Origin: Ceratobasidium sp. AG-K
Taxonomy: Eukaryota; Basidiomycota; Agaricomycetes; Cantharellales; Ceratobasidiaceae
Direction: 5' to 3'
Length of the DNA stretch: 64,000 nucleotides
Assembly: GCA_037039685.1 (NCBI GenBank)
Contig: JAWNGF010000007.1
Span: 1,674,001-1,738,000 of the forward strand
Shown one piece after another: positions 43,300 through 53,809 of the stretch. Position 1 is the stretch's first letter. The number at the start of each line of letters is the position of its first letter. The notes under the pieces are model-generated. The model was not told the origin of the DNA. It ran no database searches and saw nothing but the letters and a program-made list of their open reading frames with translations. The translations under genes and the position numbers were made by a program.

Positions 43300-46200
43300 A
43301 TGGATGAACTAGAAATCATGTCAATATCAAATGAAAACCAATTATACCTTGATTTCACCGCTCATCCACTAGCTACGGCTCCTGGTTCTAAGTCAGTCAA
43401 CAGATCAAAAAGATTTTCTGGACAAGCACTCCTTGACTGCGGCGCAACCTCCTGTTTCATCAACCCTTCCCTAGCAAAAGAAGCAAATCTCCCCCTCTTC
43501 CAACACGAAAAACCCAAGACTCTGCGAGTTATAGACGGACGAGAAGTGTCGTCCGGAAAAGTCACCCACTATACCAAATTTAAACTTGTCATGGGAACAC
43601 ATTCCAGTGAAATAGAATGTCATGTTACAAACATTGGAAGGCACCCTATCGTACTCGGGATGTCATGGCTCAAGAAACATAACCCACAAATTGATTGGAA
43701 AAATAGGACAATTGCATACACAAGCGAATTCTGCTCAAAAAACTGCCTAGAAGTCCCATCTACGCTCCAAATCGCAGCAGAAACCACATTACCAGAGGAA
43801 TACAAAGAGTTCGCAGATGTGTTCGACGAGTCCAGATTAGAGGAACTCCCACCTCACAGGCCAACTGACATTACGCTCGACCTCCTACCAGAAGCTAAAC
43901 TAAAGCATGGTCCTATTTACAAAACATCCCCAGCTGAAGACAAAGAAATGAAGAAAGTACTAGAAACCCTTATCCGAAGGGGACACATTCAGATTTCTAA
44001 GTCTCCTTTGGCTTCCCCGGTTCTGTTTGTCAAAAAACCACATCCAGAAGATCCAAACAACCCAGAATTACGCTTTTGCGTTGACTACAGATATGTGAAT
44101 TCGCTATGCAAATTCAACGCAAGTGGAATACCTCTATTGGATCAATGGTTAAGGGCTCTAGAAGGATTTGTCATTGGCACCACTCTAGATTTGGCACAAG
44201 GATTCCATCAAACCCGAATAGCAGCAGGCCATGAATGGAAAACAGCATTCAAAACTCAATACGGCATGTACGAATGGAAAGTCATGCCATTCGGTCTCAA
44301 AAACGCCCCATCAAGCTTCCAGTCCCTAATGAACTCCATATTCAGGGACATTATGGGGGTTTTTGTACTCGTATACATTGATGATATCTTTGTTTTTTCC
44401 AAACGAGTCGAAGATCATCCAGGACACGTGAAAGAGGTGCTAAGAAGACTAAGGGAACACAAACTGGTCGCGAAATTGAGGAAATGCAAGTTCCACCAAA
44501 CCAAACTGGAATGGGTAGGATTGGTCATTTCCAATAAAGGAATCGAAACGGATCAGGAAAAGGTCACGGCGGCTATGAATTGGAAAGCTCCCAAAAATGT
44601 CAAACAAGTTCAAGAATTCCTGGGATTCGTCAATTTCTATCGAAGATTCATTCAAGACTTTGCCGGCAAAGCCAGACCTCTGTACAACCTACTTAAGAAG
44701 GATCAAAAGTGGCAGTGGACAAGCAAAGAACAAGAGGCCATGAATGAGCTAAAAGAAGCTCTGAAAGTAGCACCTGTAATGATGCAGCCCGATCAGAATA
44801 AGGAATTTTTCCTCGAGACAGATGCGTCGGGATTTGCCACAGGAGCAGTCTTATCTCAGAAGGATGAAGAAGGGAAATTACACCCTGTAGCCTTTCTTTC
44901 TAAATCACTAAATCTGGCTGAGCGAAACTATGACATTTTTGACAAAGAACTATTGGCAATAATTAGAGCTTTCAAAGAATGGCGGCATTTACTTCAAGGC
45001 ACAGAAAAAGCCATTCAAGTGATAACAGATCACAAAAATTTGGAATACTTCTCATCATCCAAACAATTGAATCAACGCCAAATCCGCTGGATGAATTTCT
45101 TGGTAGACTTCAACTTCCAAATCTTGTACAGGCCAGGAAGCCAAAACAAAAAGGCAGACATTCTCTCGAGGCGATATGACCTGGAACCTTTGGGGGGGGT
45201 AGAGAACCAAGTCCTCCTCAAACCAGACATTTTCATTTCGGCTATTACCCCAGACCAGGAGATCAACGATCTAATCAGAGAAGCAATCCTCGAAGATCCC
45301 AGATTAGAAGAAGCCCACAATAAGCTGAGAAACAGAGAAAAAGTCAAAGATTGGGAATACAGAGAAGGACTCCTAATGTTCAAAGGGAAGATCTTTGTCC
45401 CCAAGGATGAAACCATCAGAAACCTGATATTGGAATCGCGCCATGACAATATTACAGCTGGGCATCCTGGACAAGCAAGAACATTAGAATTGGTCTCAAG
45501 AACTTACTACTGGCCAACCATGAAGAAATTTGTCAACTCCTATGTGTCACACTGCGAAACATGCATTCGAACTAAACCATCGAATCAACTCCCCACAGGA
45601 CTACTGCGTCCTTTACATATCCCTGAGAGACCCTGGGAAGAGATCTCCTATGACATGATTGTAGGGCTCCCAGAATCAGAAGGATATGACGCAATCTTGA
45701 CAGTGGTAGATCGGTTCTCCAAAATGGCACACTATCTCCCTTGCAAATCAACGGCCACAGCAGTAGACATAGCCAATATCTTCATTGCAAACATTTGGAA
45801 ACTTCACGGCACCCCAAAAGCAACAGTCTCGGATAGAGGATCCACTTTCAACTCAAAGTTCATTAGGCATCTGTACAAACGATTGGACGTAAAACCTACC
45901 TTCAGCACAGCCTACCATCCAAGGACAGACGGACAGCCAGAACGAGCAAACCAAGCCGTTGAAATCTTTATCAGAGCTTTTGTCAACCATAGGCAAAACG
46001 ACTGGGTGGCCCTACTCCCTATGGCAGAATTTGCTTACAACAACGGAATTCAAGCATCCACTGGCAAAACCCCTTTCCAAATCTGCCAGGGTTTCAACCC
46101 TAGAATGAACATCGGGGAAGAATCAGACTATACTGTCCCTGAAGCTGATGCCCATGCAGAATTCCTGTTGAAAGGATACGACGAAGTCAAAGCTGCCCTC

Positions 46201-46698
46201 ATCCTAGCAAATCAGTCCTATAAATACTACTTTGATAAAGGAGCCAAAGAACCAGAAGAGATAAACCCGGGGGATAAAGTCTGGCTTAATCATCAGAATA
46301 TTTCAACAGACAGACCCTCAGTAAAACTCTCCCACAAAGTTTTAGGCCCTTACAAAGTAATGGAAAAAGTAGGAACTCATGCCTTTAGACTGGAATTACC
46401 AAAATCAATGAAAGTTCATCCTGTCTTCCATGTCATGCTGCTCAAGAAATTCCACTCTGATCCCCACGGCCGCGAACCCGCTCAACCACCCCCTATTGTC
46501 ACACAAGATGGAGAGGAAGAATGGGAAGTCGAAGAGGTCCTTAATTCCAAGAAAATCCGCCGTCAACTCTACTATTACGTTAAGTGGAAAGGATACTCTC
46601 ATGCAGACAATTCTTGGCAGTCAAAGGAAGATCTCAAGAACGCTCCTGAACTGGTTGATAAATTTCACAAACTCCACCCCACTGCGCCAGGCCCTTAA
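43300..46698 (+). CDS. pol polyprotein of G (PR-RT-RH-IN-chromodomain)
   Basis: 1132 aa from ATG 43300; a Gag-Pol fusion through -1 frameshifting would start earlier. Protease LLDCGATSCF, Asp at residue 46. RT with CVDYRYVNS, VMPFGLKNAPSSFQ and YIDDIFVFSK (about 358-367). RNase H ETDASGFATGAVLSQ. Integrase zinc-binding region (residues about 710-755), then D/D/E in SYDMIVGLP, VSDRGSTFNS and PERANQAV. GPY/F-type end with HPVFHVMLLKKF. C-terminal chromodomain (from about 1070) with EWEVEEVL, WKGYS and NSWQ. All catalytic residues I can check are present. It would copy the element RNA and integrate it, the chromodomain guiding target choice. Confidence 0.95.
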   Translation: MDELEIMSISNENQLYLDFTAHPLATAPGSKSVNRSKRFSGQALLDCGATSCFINPSLAKEANLPLFQHEKPKTLRVIDGREVSSGKVTHYTKFKLVMGTHSSEIECHVTNIGRHPIVLGMSWLKKHNPQIDWKNRTIAYTSEFCSKNCLEVPSTLQIAAETTLPEEYKEFADVFDESRLEELPPHRPTDITLDLLPEAKLKHGPIYKTSPAEDKEMKKVLETLIRRGHIQISKSPLASPVLFVKKPHPEDPNNPELRFCVDYRYVNSLCKFNASGIPLLDQWLRALEGFVIGTTLDLAQGFHQTRIAAGHEWKTAFKTQYGMYEWKVMPFGLKNAPSSFQSLMNSIFRDIMGVFVLVYIDDIFVFSKRVEDHPGHVKEVLRRLREHKLVAKLRKCKFHQTKLEWVGLVISNKGIETDQEKVTAAMNWKAPKNVKQVQEFLGFVNFYRRFIQDFAGKARPLYNLLKKDQKWQWTSKEQEAMNELKEALKVAPVMMQPDQNKEFFLETDASGFATGAVLSQKDEEGKLHPVAFLSKSLNLAERNYDIFDKELLAIIRAFKEWRHLLQGTEKAIQVITDHKNLEYFSSSKQLNQRQIRWMNFLVDFNFQILYRPGSQNKKADILSRRYDLEPLGGVENQVLLKPDIFISAITPDQEINDLIREAILEDPRLEEAHNKLRNREKVKDWEYREGLLMFKGKIFVPKDETIRNLILESRHDNITAGHPGQARTLELVSRTYYWPTMKKFVNSYVSHCETCIRTKPSNQLPTGLLRPLHIPERPWEEISYDMIVGLPESEGYDAILTVVDRFSKMAHYLPCKSTATAVDIANIFIANIWKLHGTPKATVSDRGSTFNSKFIRHLYKRLDVKPTFSTAYHPRTDGQPERANQAVEIFIRAFVNHRQNDWVALLPMAEFAYNNGIQASTGKTPFQICQGFNPRMNIGEESDYTVPEADAHAEFLLKGYDEVKAALILANQSYKYYFDKGAKEPEEINPGDKVWLNHQNISTDRPSVKLSHKVLGPYKVMEKVGTHAFRLELPKSMKVHPVFHVMLLKKFHSDPHGREPAQPPPIVTQDGEEEWEVEEVLNSKKIRRQLYYYVKWKGYSHADNSWQSKEDLKNAPELVDKFHKLHPTAPGP

Positions 46699-46708
46699 GG
46701 GGGGGTAA

Positions 46709-47124
46709 TGTCATGAGCTGACTAAGCTCAGACATTTTATTCTGATTTTATATCTTTTTTTCCGAACACTTTCCTTTTATGGTACAAATGTCCTCTGGCG
46801 CTTAACTTGTATCATGTGATGTATTTGTCTTTCCATTTGATATTGGTGATGCTTCCGGAACTTCCAGAATGTCGAGTCATACCTCTTATCTCACTTATCA
46901 TCGGTTGTACTCGGCTTTCCCACACTGATAGATGATGACGTGGCATTGATCCCTCATGTATATAAACCCAGAGGTCAAGCCGGTTAAACGACAAGGCTTG
47001 ACCTCCTCTCCACTAGGACTTGCTCAATCAAATCCTCTAACTATCACTATTCCTTGGGTTCTAAGACTTGTCTAAGTCGAACCCCTTAACCTTTATATAT
47101 ACCTAATTTACCCAAGTCGGGACA
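46709..47124 (+). repeat. 3' LTR of G (416 bp)
   Basis: Reads identical to the 5' LTR. It is preceded by the polypurine tract AAGGGGGGGTAA (46697-46708) that would prime plus-strand synthesis. Confidence 0.95.
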
Positions 47125-47505
47125 AATGGCAGGCAGCCATTGTGGTGGGTTTCCCCAACTGCCATACCAGTCCATTCCTTGGACATTGTCCCAGGAGTTG
47201 ATCCACTCCTCCATGGGAGGTTGGTTGACCTCCATGACCCAGTCCCTGGTGTAAGTGGCCCAGGTGTTGTTGAAGGCTAAAGGGGCCAGGTCCTGGAGTG
47301 GGGACTCAAAGTGAGGGAGCTCCCAGGTGGTAGTGGAGGAGGCACTGCCCCAAGTGGAGGTGAGGCATGATGCAGAGTAAGAGGACATGTTGTAAAGGTG
47401 GGTGCAGTAAATGCAATTGTTAGACAAGTTGTCTGGGGTATATGCCTTGCAAGCATGAGTCTTTATAGGTAATTGATGATTGGGGTTTGTTGTGTCTCAG
47501 GTCTA

Positions 47506-47895
47506 TGCTATGACCTCATAACATTAATCCTGATTTTATATCTTTTTTCCAAAACACTTTCCTTTTTTGGTGCAATTGTCTTGTCCAGATCATGTGATGT
47601 ATTTGTCTTTCCTTTGGTAATCTGTGGTGCTTCTGATAAGCAAGTCATATTGAATTGGATCATGTATTTGATATAGATAAGGATTTCCCATGTTGCCTCT
47701 GTTGTTACAGGGCAGTGCACTCTCATGTATGTAAGCTTGGAGGGCAAGCCTGTTAACAACATGGCTTGACCTCCTTTCCTTAGGACTTGCCAATTATATA
47801 TATCTATCTGCATCTTTGCTCTTCCTTAAGCATTTGCACATTGCAATTGAGCTTCTTAACTATAACCTTAGCTACCTAATTGTCAAGTCAGGACA
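47506..47895 (+). repeat. 5' LTR of D (390 bp)
   Basis: TGCTATGACCTC (variant TG start) to GTCAGGACA, aligning with the F LTR. The primer-binding region AGGTTAAGCTGT is only an approximate complement of ATGGCTTGACCT in the LTR, consistent with decay. Confidence 0.83.
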
Positions 47896-48373
47896 TTAGG
47901 TTAAGCTGTTCAGCAATCACCACATTTGGGTCATTGCTATCCATATTTGTCTACCACTTCCCTGTTGAGACTGGTGTTGTGCAATTTGTTGCCAATCCTT
48001 TGAGATCAATGGAGCTACTACCATGGGCAATAGTGCAGTACTAGCTTAGACACTAGTTAAACTGTTAGTGTAGCCACTGATCCTGGTGTAGATCCTCAGG
48101 GTGAAAAAGCATTGCTTAGGAATCTTCCAATTGGCCATTAAGGCAAACATGTTTAGCATCCCTAGACTGCTGAATAACCTGCTTGCAAAAAAACCCACTA
48201 TACATCACACCCATCCAAGGCTGTCGACTATCAGTAGGGATTGTTCAATGCTAGGTATTAGAAGCAAGAGATTAGCAATTCAATTGTGATCATCAAAATT
48301 TTCAACAAGAAAGTTGTTGCTACAAATAGTACATCTGGTGTGACCATATCACAACCAGATCTAACTTCTTGCA

Positions 48374-49664
48374 GTGTTTGATCTTCCCACGCTCTCTCGC
48401 CTTATCACTATTGTCAGGGAAACCATTGGTTTAGTTGACCAACACATTGACCAAATCAAAGAAAAGGTTGACAAGGTAGACCATACTGTTACTGAACAAA
48501 TTGATATTGTTAAGGGTATCCAAGAAGCTAGGGCAGAAGATAACACACAAATAGAGTGGGACATTCAGTACCTACATCAGCGATGTGAAAAGAGCAAACA
48601 AGAGCTCAACTACGAAATTGAAAAGGCAAAAATCAATATCAACAGCCTCAAAAACGCTGTTGATTCCCTGATCAAACATAACAACAGCTTGTTAAAGATA
48701 ATTAACCAGCAAACAGCCAATATTGAACATCAAACAAAGGAAATCAAGAAGCTCAAACAACAGGAGAAGTGTCATTGGAAAAAAATTGAAGAACTCCTTA
48801 CCTGGAAAAATAGCCACAATGGTAGCACACCAGTAGGCCTTTGAGTTCAACCTACAAAAATCACAATTAATCAACCTTTCTTACAGTGGGAGCTTTATTA
48901 CCCCACCACATCAAGCAGCTTGCTGAACAATATCAACAAGAAAGAAGACAAGTGTTGCAACCCAACACTATGATGGTTGCCGACTCTAACTGTATGTTGC
49001 CAAGTCAAGACTTAGAGAGACTTGGCACCCAAAGGGCTGTAAACTGTAGACTGTGAATGGCACTAAGACCTGAGGATCCAAGGTAGCCCTGAGGGAAACC
49101 CAGTGGAGGACTATTTGTTGGGGAAATGACAAGGCAAAACAAGATGGGGATACCATGCTTGTTGTTGCCTCATTATATATTAAGAAAAAAGGCATGAGTC
49201 ATACTCATGCCAAGAAACAAGTCATACAAACTATCCAATCAGAAAGCTCTATGAGTCATGTCCTATAAAGGAACATGACTTGCCAAGAAAGGAAGTTGTG
49301 AGACAAAAGAAAAAGGAAGCAGCTTAAGGCTGTGCAAGAACACAGAAAACAGAACACAAAGGAAGAACGCACAAAGGAGAACACAGGAAAGACAACATGA
49401 GACATGCAAATTGGGGTCCAGGTCTATTTGAGGGGCCTTGGGTCATGACAACAAGCACACATACAATCTCTGATTGCCTTTGAAGCAGACATCTACAATA
49501 ACTATACATATCCTTCTTTTGATGTCATAGGCAACAAGAATGCATCCTTCTTAGACAAGCAGGATTTAACTTTACATTTTTTGCAACATATATGTTTTGT
49601 AAAAGACAGAAAGAGGCGTTGGGAAATTAGAAATACTCTTTTATACGGAATTGGTTCTCAATAA
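48374..49664 (+). pseudogene. Coiled-coil ORF upstream of gag (D), interrupted by a solo LTR
   Basis: 48374-48844 is a Lys/Glu/Gln-rich helical frame (VDQHIDQIKEKVDKVD) preceded by a CTAAC...TTCTTGCAG acceptor-like sequence. After CTTTCTTACAG/TGGGA it resumes in another frame, is split by the solo LTR at 48953-49450, and ends LLYGIGSQ-stop at 49664, matching YGLGSQ in G. Conservation of layout with G argues that this was a real gene. Confidence 0.6.
48953..49450 (-). repeat. Solo LTR of family 3 (498 bp) with TSD ACAAG
   Basis: Minus-strand LTR from TGTCATGACCC to GGTTGCAACA, flanked by ACAAG at 48948-48952 and 49451-49455. No internal sequence is attached. It is almost the same length as the solo LTR at 7774 (497 bp). 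Confidence 0.92.
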
Positions 49665-50655
49665 AGCCCCATCTCACATGCTTCTATCTTCAAGAACCAA
49701 ATTATGGGTTATATAGCAGTCCAGAAACCAACAGCAACAGATACAGAAAAGGTCAACTTTGCTATCTCCTATATGACAGGAAAAGCACACAAATGGTTAA
49801 AGCCTTTTTTGACAAATCACCATGATCCGGCAAAACCATCAGTCACTTGGTTAGTGGATTTGGGCAGGGTTTTGGACAGAAGTCAAACATTGATTCCAGG
49901 AGCCAGACAGGGAACAAAAATATAGACAAAAATATCGTGCGCTGGAACAAACAAAGACTGTTCAAGAATACCTCAAAGATTTCCAAACTTATTCCTGTAT
50001 TTTGGGATATAGTGATGTGGATCTAAGGGACCATCTCTATGAAGGTCTCAAAGTCGATATCAAGAGGACCCTGCTACAGCAAAATTGGGATTATGCAACT
50101 AAAACCAAAGAACAATTATTCCCCAAGGCCCTGGAGATTGATGCTAAACAAATGGCTTTTGAAGATGAACAGAAGTCACAATGATCTCAAGGGGGGGTAT
50201 AACCCAAGGTTCCTCTACAACAACCACTCAAACTACACAAACTCAAGGGAACAGGCACACTCTTCTGTACCCAGGAGACAAAGTTTACAAAAATGAACAG
50301 GGTAGAAACTTCAAAGGGACTATTTCTCATGTCAAAACCATTAATAACATGAAGACAGCCTTTGTATATTGGGATGGAGCCAAAACAGCAACCAAGGACT
50401 CCTTCAGAGTAATTCAAAAGGACAATGATACTACCCCAGCACTGTTCACATACACCACAGCTACCACAAAAACAACACAACCAGACCCTTGAGGGCCTGG
50501 AACCATGGAACTAGATGGGAAAGGAAAGACAATCCTCAAGTGCTTCAATTGTGGTGGAAGAGGTCATATGGCAAACAAATGCCCATCAGCTCCTATGAGC
50601 AGTCATGAGGGAGAAATACTGTCAGAATCTGAAGACAAGTTGGGAAAAGGGGAAG
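49665..50655 (+). pseudogene. gag of D, fragmented
   Basis: Pieces align with the G gag: 49704-49880 (core start, with KVNFAISYMTGKAHKWL), 50002-50184 (GYSDVDLRDHLYEGLKVDI), then a basic segment and the knuckle CFNCGGRGHMANKC in 50505-50655. The N-terminal part is missing or unrecognisable and frames change several times. The heptamer GGGAAAA is at 50642-50648. Confidence 0.8.
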
Positions 50656-52896
50656 CCCAGGAGTACACAGGAGAACTGTTTTGGGCAAAATACTGGCTGA
50701 TATACAGAGTGCAAATAAAATTTGTGAAATATTATCAATATCAAATAAACCACAATTCAATATAAATTTCATTGCAACTTCAGTAGCCAGTACTCCTGAT
50801 AAAAAATCTAGTTTTAATCCCTGCTCTTTTGAAGGATCTGCAAAGATAGATAGCAGAGCAACATCCTGCTTTATCTCTAATAACTTGCTTTCACTATGTG
50901 CTTACTCAAGAAAGTGCACATCACCCCTAAAAAACTAAAAGTCATTGACAGAAGAGAAGTTTCCTCAGGACTGGTCACCCATTACACATCTTTCAAGTTC
51001 ACAATCCAAGGACATAAAGAAACCTTGGACTGTCATATAGTAGACATTGGCAGACACAGCATTGTATTAGGCATGTCTTGGTTAAAAAGACATCACCCCT
51101 CCATAAATTGGAAAGAAATGACAATCCAATTTGATTCAAAGCACTGTGCTGAAAATTGCTTTGACTCAAGCCCAATCATCCAGGCATCAGGATTAGAAGG
51201 TCTACCTGAAGAATATTCCAAATTTGCCAAAGTTTTTTCTGAAGAAGAAGCAGCAAAACTCCCCCCTCACAGAGAATACAATATGAAAATAGACTGGCTT
51301 CCAGATGCGAAACCAAAGCATGGCCCAGTGTATAGTCACAACATGGAACAAGAGAAAGTCCTGAAAGGAAAAAAATCACAAAGATGCTGCAAAATGGATT
51401 AATCCAACAATCTGTCTCCCCACAAGCATCACCTGTCCATTTTGTTCCAAAGAAAAAGGATGATGGGGCATTCAAGGAATGGAGATTGGTTCTGGACTAT
51501 AGGGATGTGAATAGCAAAACAAAGAACACATACCCATTACCTTTAACTAATGACCTCATTGAGAAGCTTCAGGGAGCAAAAACTTTCACTAAACTGGACC
51601 TCAAGTCAGGATTCAACCTGATTTGCATTAGAAAAGGAGACAAATGGAAAACAGCCTTCAAGACAAAATATGGGCAATTCAAATACAAAGTCATGCCTTT
51701 TGGACTTTGCAATGCACCAGCAACCTTCCAGGATATGATGAACAGTATATTCAGGGACCTACAAGATATATGTGTCATCATCTACATTGACAACATCTTG
51801 GTCTTCTCAAAGGACAAAAAAGAGCACCCAGAACAAGTAAAAGAAGTACTCAAACAGCTCCAAAAGCATGGACTGTATGGTAACCTTCCTAAATGCGCAT
51901 CCAGTGTCTGAAAAGCAGGATACCTAGGTCTCATTGCCTCTGAGAAAGGCACAGAAGTTGACCAATCCAAAGTTACAGCAGCAATAGCATGGTTGGAGCC
52001 AAGGAATGTAAAAAACATGCAGGAATTCCTAGGCTTGGCCAACTTCTACAGGCAATTTATCCCAGCTTTTGCAAATGTTGCAAGACCTCTGTATGACCTC
52101 TTAAGGAAGGAACAATCATGGGAATGCACAGAGAAACACAGGGAGGCATTTAAAACCTCAAAAATGCCTTAACATCAGCACCATTCTTGTCACACCCAGA
52201 CCAATCGAAACCTTTTTTCCTAGAGTGTGACACTTCAGACTATGCCACAGGTGCTATCCTATCTCAAAAAGATCATGAGAATCAATTACACCCAGTAGTG
52301 TTCCTGTCAAAAAGTCTGTCACCAGCAGAGCAAAATTACAACATATTCAATAAAGAACTGTTAGTGATCATCAGGGGCTTCAAGGAATGGCACCACCTTT
52401 GGGAGGGAACAAAACAGCCAGGACAAGTCATAACAGATCACAAAAACTTGGAAACATTCTCAAAGTCAAAAGAGTTAAACAGAAGGCAAATAAGGTGGTC
52501 TAACATTTTGGTGGACCACAACTTCCAAATTATTTATTGCCCAGGCTCAGAAAACAAGAAGGCAGATATTTTGTCAGGACGGTACAACCTACAACCTGAA
52601 GGGGGGGTAGAGAAACAAGTTCTCCTGAAACCAGAACTTTTTGTTGGTTCAATAACTCCTGATAGTGAAATCAATAACCTCATTGGAGAAGCAATATATG
52701 AGGATGTACACCTAAAAGAGATTCTCTTGACACTTCAGAAGGGTGAAAAAGTCGCACAATGGTATCTCAAGGAAGGGTTACTCTATTACCAGAACCAAAT
52801 CTTTGTACCAAAGGACAATCACATCCAAAAACCTATTTTGGAGTCAAGACATGACTCATTAATGGCAGGACACCCTGGACAATACAAAACCCTGGA
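50642..52896 (+). pseudogene. pol of D, disabled
   Basis: Protease IDSRATSCF (Gly changed to Arg). A 2-nt insertion near 51366 shifts the frame before RT. RT has YIDN instead of YIDD. TGA at 51909 follows CASSV. A frameshift lies near 52160-52170. RNase H and linker are open at 52187-52896, after which LTR H begins. From 51026 on it is essentially identical to F, including shared breaks; upstream of 51026 the two differ by roughly a tenth of bases. Confidence 0.87.
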
Positions 52897-53393
52897 TGTC
52901 ACAACCTGCTAATGCCTATGGTTGACAACCGCTAATGGCCTTTGAGATGTGGGAACAATATGTGATAAGTCTTCTAAGACTCTATCACTAGGGTGGACAA
53001 ACGCTAGTCTTGTCAGTACAAGTCACTAGCTCCTAAGTCCAAGTGGCTGCGCTAAAGGCTAAGTAGCCAAGTGCCTCTGATCACACTGCAGGGAGAGTTG
53101 ACGAGGCAAAGCAAGCTGGGGGTGACCATGCTTGCAAGCCAGTATATATACTCAGAGAACGGGTGAGTCATAGTGAATACATGAGTCACACATCTGAGTC
53201 AAAGTCCAAGTCATAAAGGGGCTGCGCAGGCCAGCCAATAGAAAACAGCATGAGTCATATGACTCATGGTAACACATCATCCATACACCTTACTAAACAA
53301 GGGAGAGGGCACAACAAAGGGAAAGGGTGCTTAAGGCACCGGTACAAGCCATGAGGCCACAAACAGAGAAAGAGGGAGGGATGGGTCACAACA
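52897..53393 (-). repeat. LTR H (497 bp)
   Basis: TGTCACAACC...GGGTCACAACA, inserted in the pol of D. A TATA-like CAGTATATATACTC lies near 53143. The internal side continues TTGCCCCCTCACAAAGG, the complement of a polypurine tract, so this is the 3' LTR of a minus-strand element. Confidence 0.72.
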
Positions 53394-53684
53394 TTGCCCC
53401 CTCACAAAGGCGAGTGTAGTGGAGTGCACTTGCCTATTTGCGGGTGACCCATTCCTTCAGTTCCAGCCATCCAACCCTTTCTGCCAGGGCGCGCATGTCC
53501 TCTTCGAGGACCTCGTTCATTCAATCCCACTTCTCCTGGTAGAGGCGGTCGAGCTCCTCTTGGTGTTGTTCTTGAAGGCACTTGAGTTCCACTGCTTCCC
53601 GTCAGGACCACTGTTCCTGCCTGTGGTCGAGCCATTTGTTGAGCTGCTCAATGCTCCACAACCCACATTGGACAAGTTGGTAGG
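53394..53684 (-). pseudogene. 3' coding end of element H
   Basis: The minus frame reads QEELDRLYQEKW, then a stop, then MNEVLEEDMRALAERVGWLE and a terminal stop near 53442. It is charged and helical (coiled-coil-like). It lies where family 1 has ORF3 but shows no evident similarity to it. It is truncated by LTR fragment J at 53685. Confidence 0.45.
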
Positions 53685-53809
53685 TGTCACGACCTTTTGT
53701 TCTCCTTGTTTGTTACTCTGTTTGGTCTCGTTCTGCTCACCTTGGCGCATTTAGTCACTATTATGTAAGCCATGACCATGGGACATGCTCGCCTGGCTAG
53801 CTTCACTTG
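53685..53809 (+). repeat. LTR fragment J
   Basis: TGTCACGACCTTTTGTTCTCC... resembles the first part of the sequence starting at 2865. It is cut after 125 bp by the LTR of K. Confidence 0.5.

Larger units (their letters stand above)
40174..47124 (+). mobile_element. Complete, recently inserted chromovirus G (family 2), TSD AATGG
   Basis: 6951-bp plus-strand element with two 416-bp LTRs that read identical by eye, flanked by AATGG on both sides (40169-40173, 47125-47129). The internal order is a coiled-coil ORF, gag, then pol with chromodomain. Gag and pol are uninterrupted, and protease (DCGA), RT (YIDD) and integrase (D/D/E) residues are present. It is the best candidate for an active autonomous element in the window. 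Confidence 0.96.
39895..47388 (-). pseudogene. Spliced Trp-rich 3' gene of M, interrupted by G
   Basis: Minus-strand gene: exon 1 is 47388-47125 plus 40173-40156 once G and one AATGG copy are removed, then a 52-nt intron (40155-40104, GTAAGC...CTAAC...CACAG), then exon 2 at 40103-39895 ending AMLYN-stop. The intron keeps the frame (EAR/DAFWGYL). The product would be about 160 aa, Trp-rich (GMDWYGSWGNPPQW, IAWWHYQDCGWCD) and of unknown function. Its place just inside a 3' LTR mirrors ORF3 of family 1, but I see no clear sequence match. It is now disrupted by G. Confidence 0.65.
38812..47505 (-). mobile_element. LTR element M (3' end), split by element G
   Basis: Minus-strand element: a 932-bp 3' LTR (38812-39743) inserted in the integrase of C, a polypurine tract next to it (39744-39755 as the complement TAGCCCCCTGAG), a spliced 3' gene broken by G, and about 80 bp more up to the LTR of D at 47506. 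Gag and pol of M are not in the window, so its family cannot be named. Confidence 0.6.
47506..52896 (+). mobile_element. Decayed chromovirus D (family 2)
   Basis: Plus-strand element: 5' LTR 47506-47895, leader, coiled-coil ORF, gag and pol. It is cut at 52896 by LTR H, inside the region after the RNase H/integrase linker. A solo LTR (48953-49450) interrupts the first ORF. It is the same family as F and more distantly related to G. Confidence 0.87.

Noticed and set aside
53402..53635. 77-aa minus-strand frame (MARPQAGTVV...) as a gene
   Set aside because: It is a neighbouring frame of the helical 3' end of H, which has the more protein-like frame.
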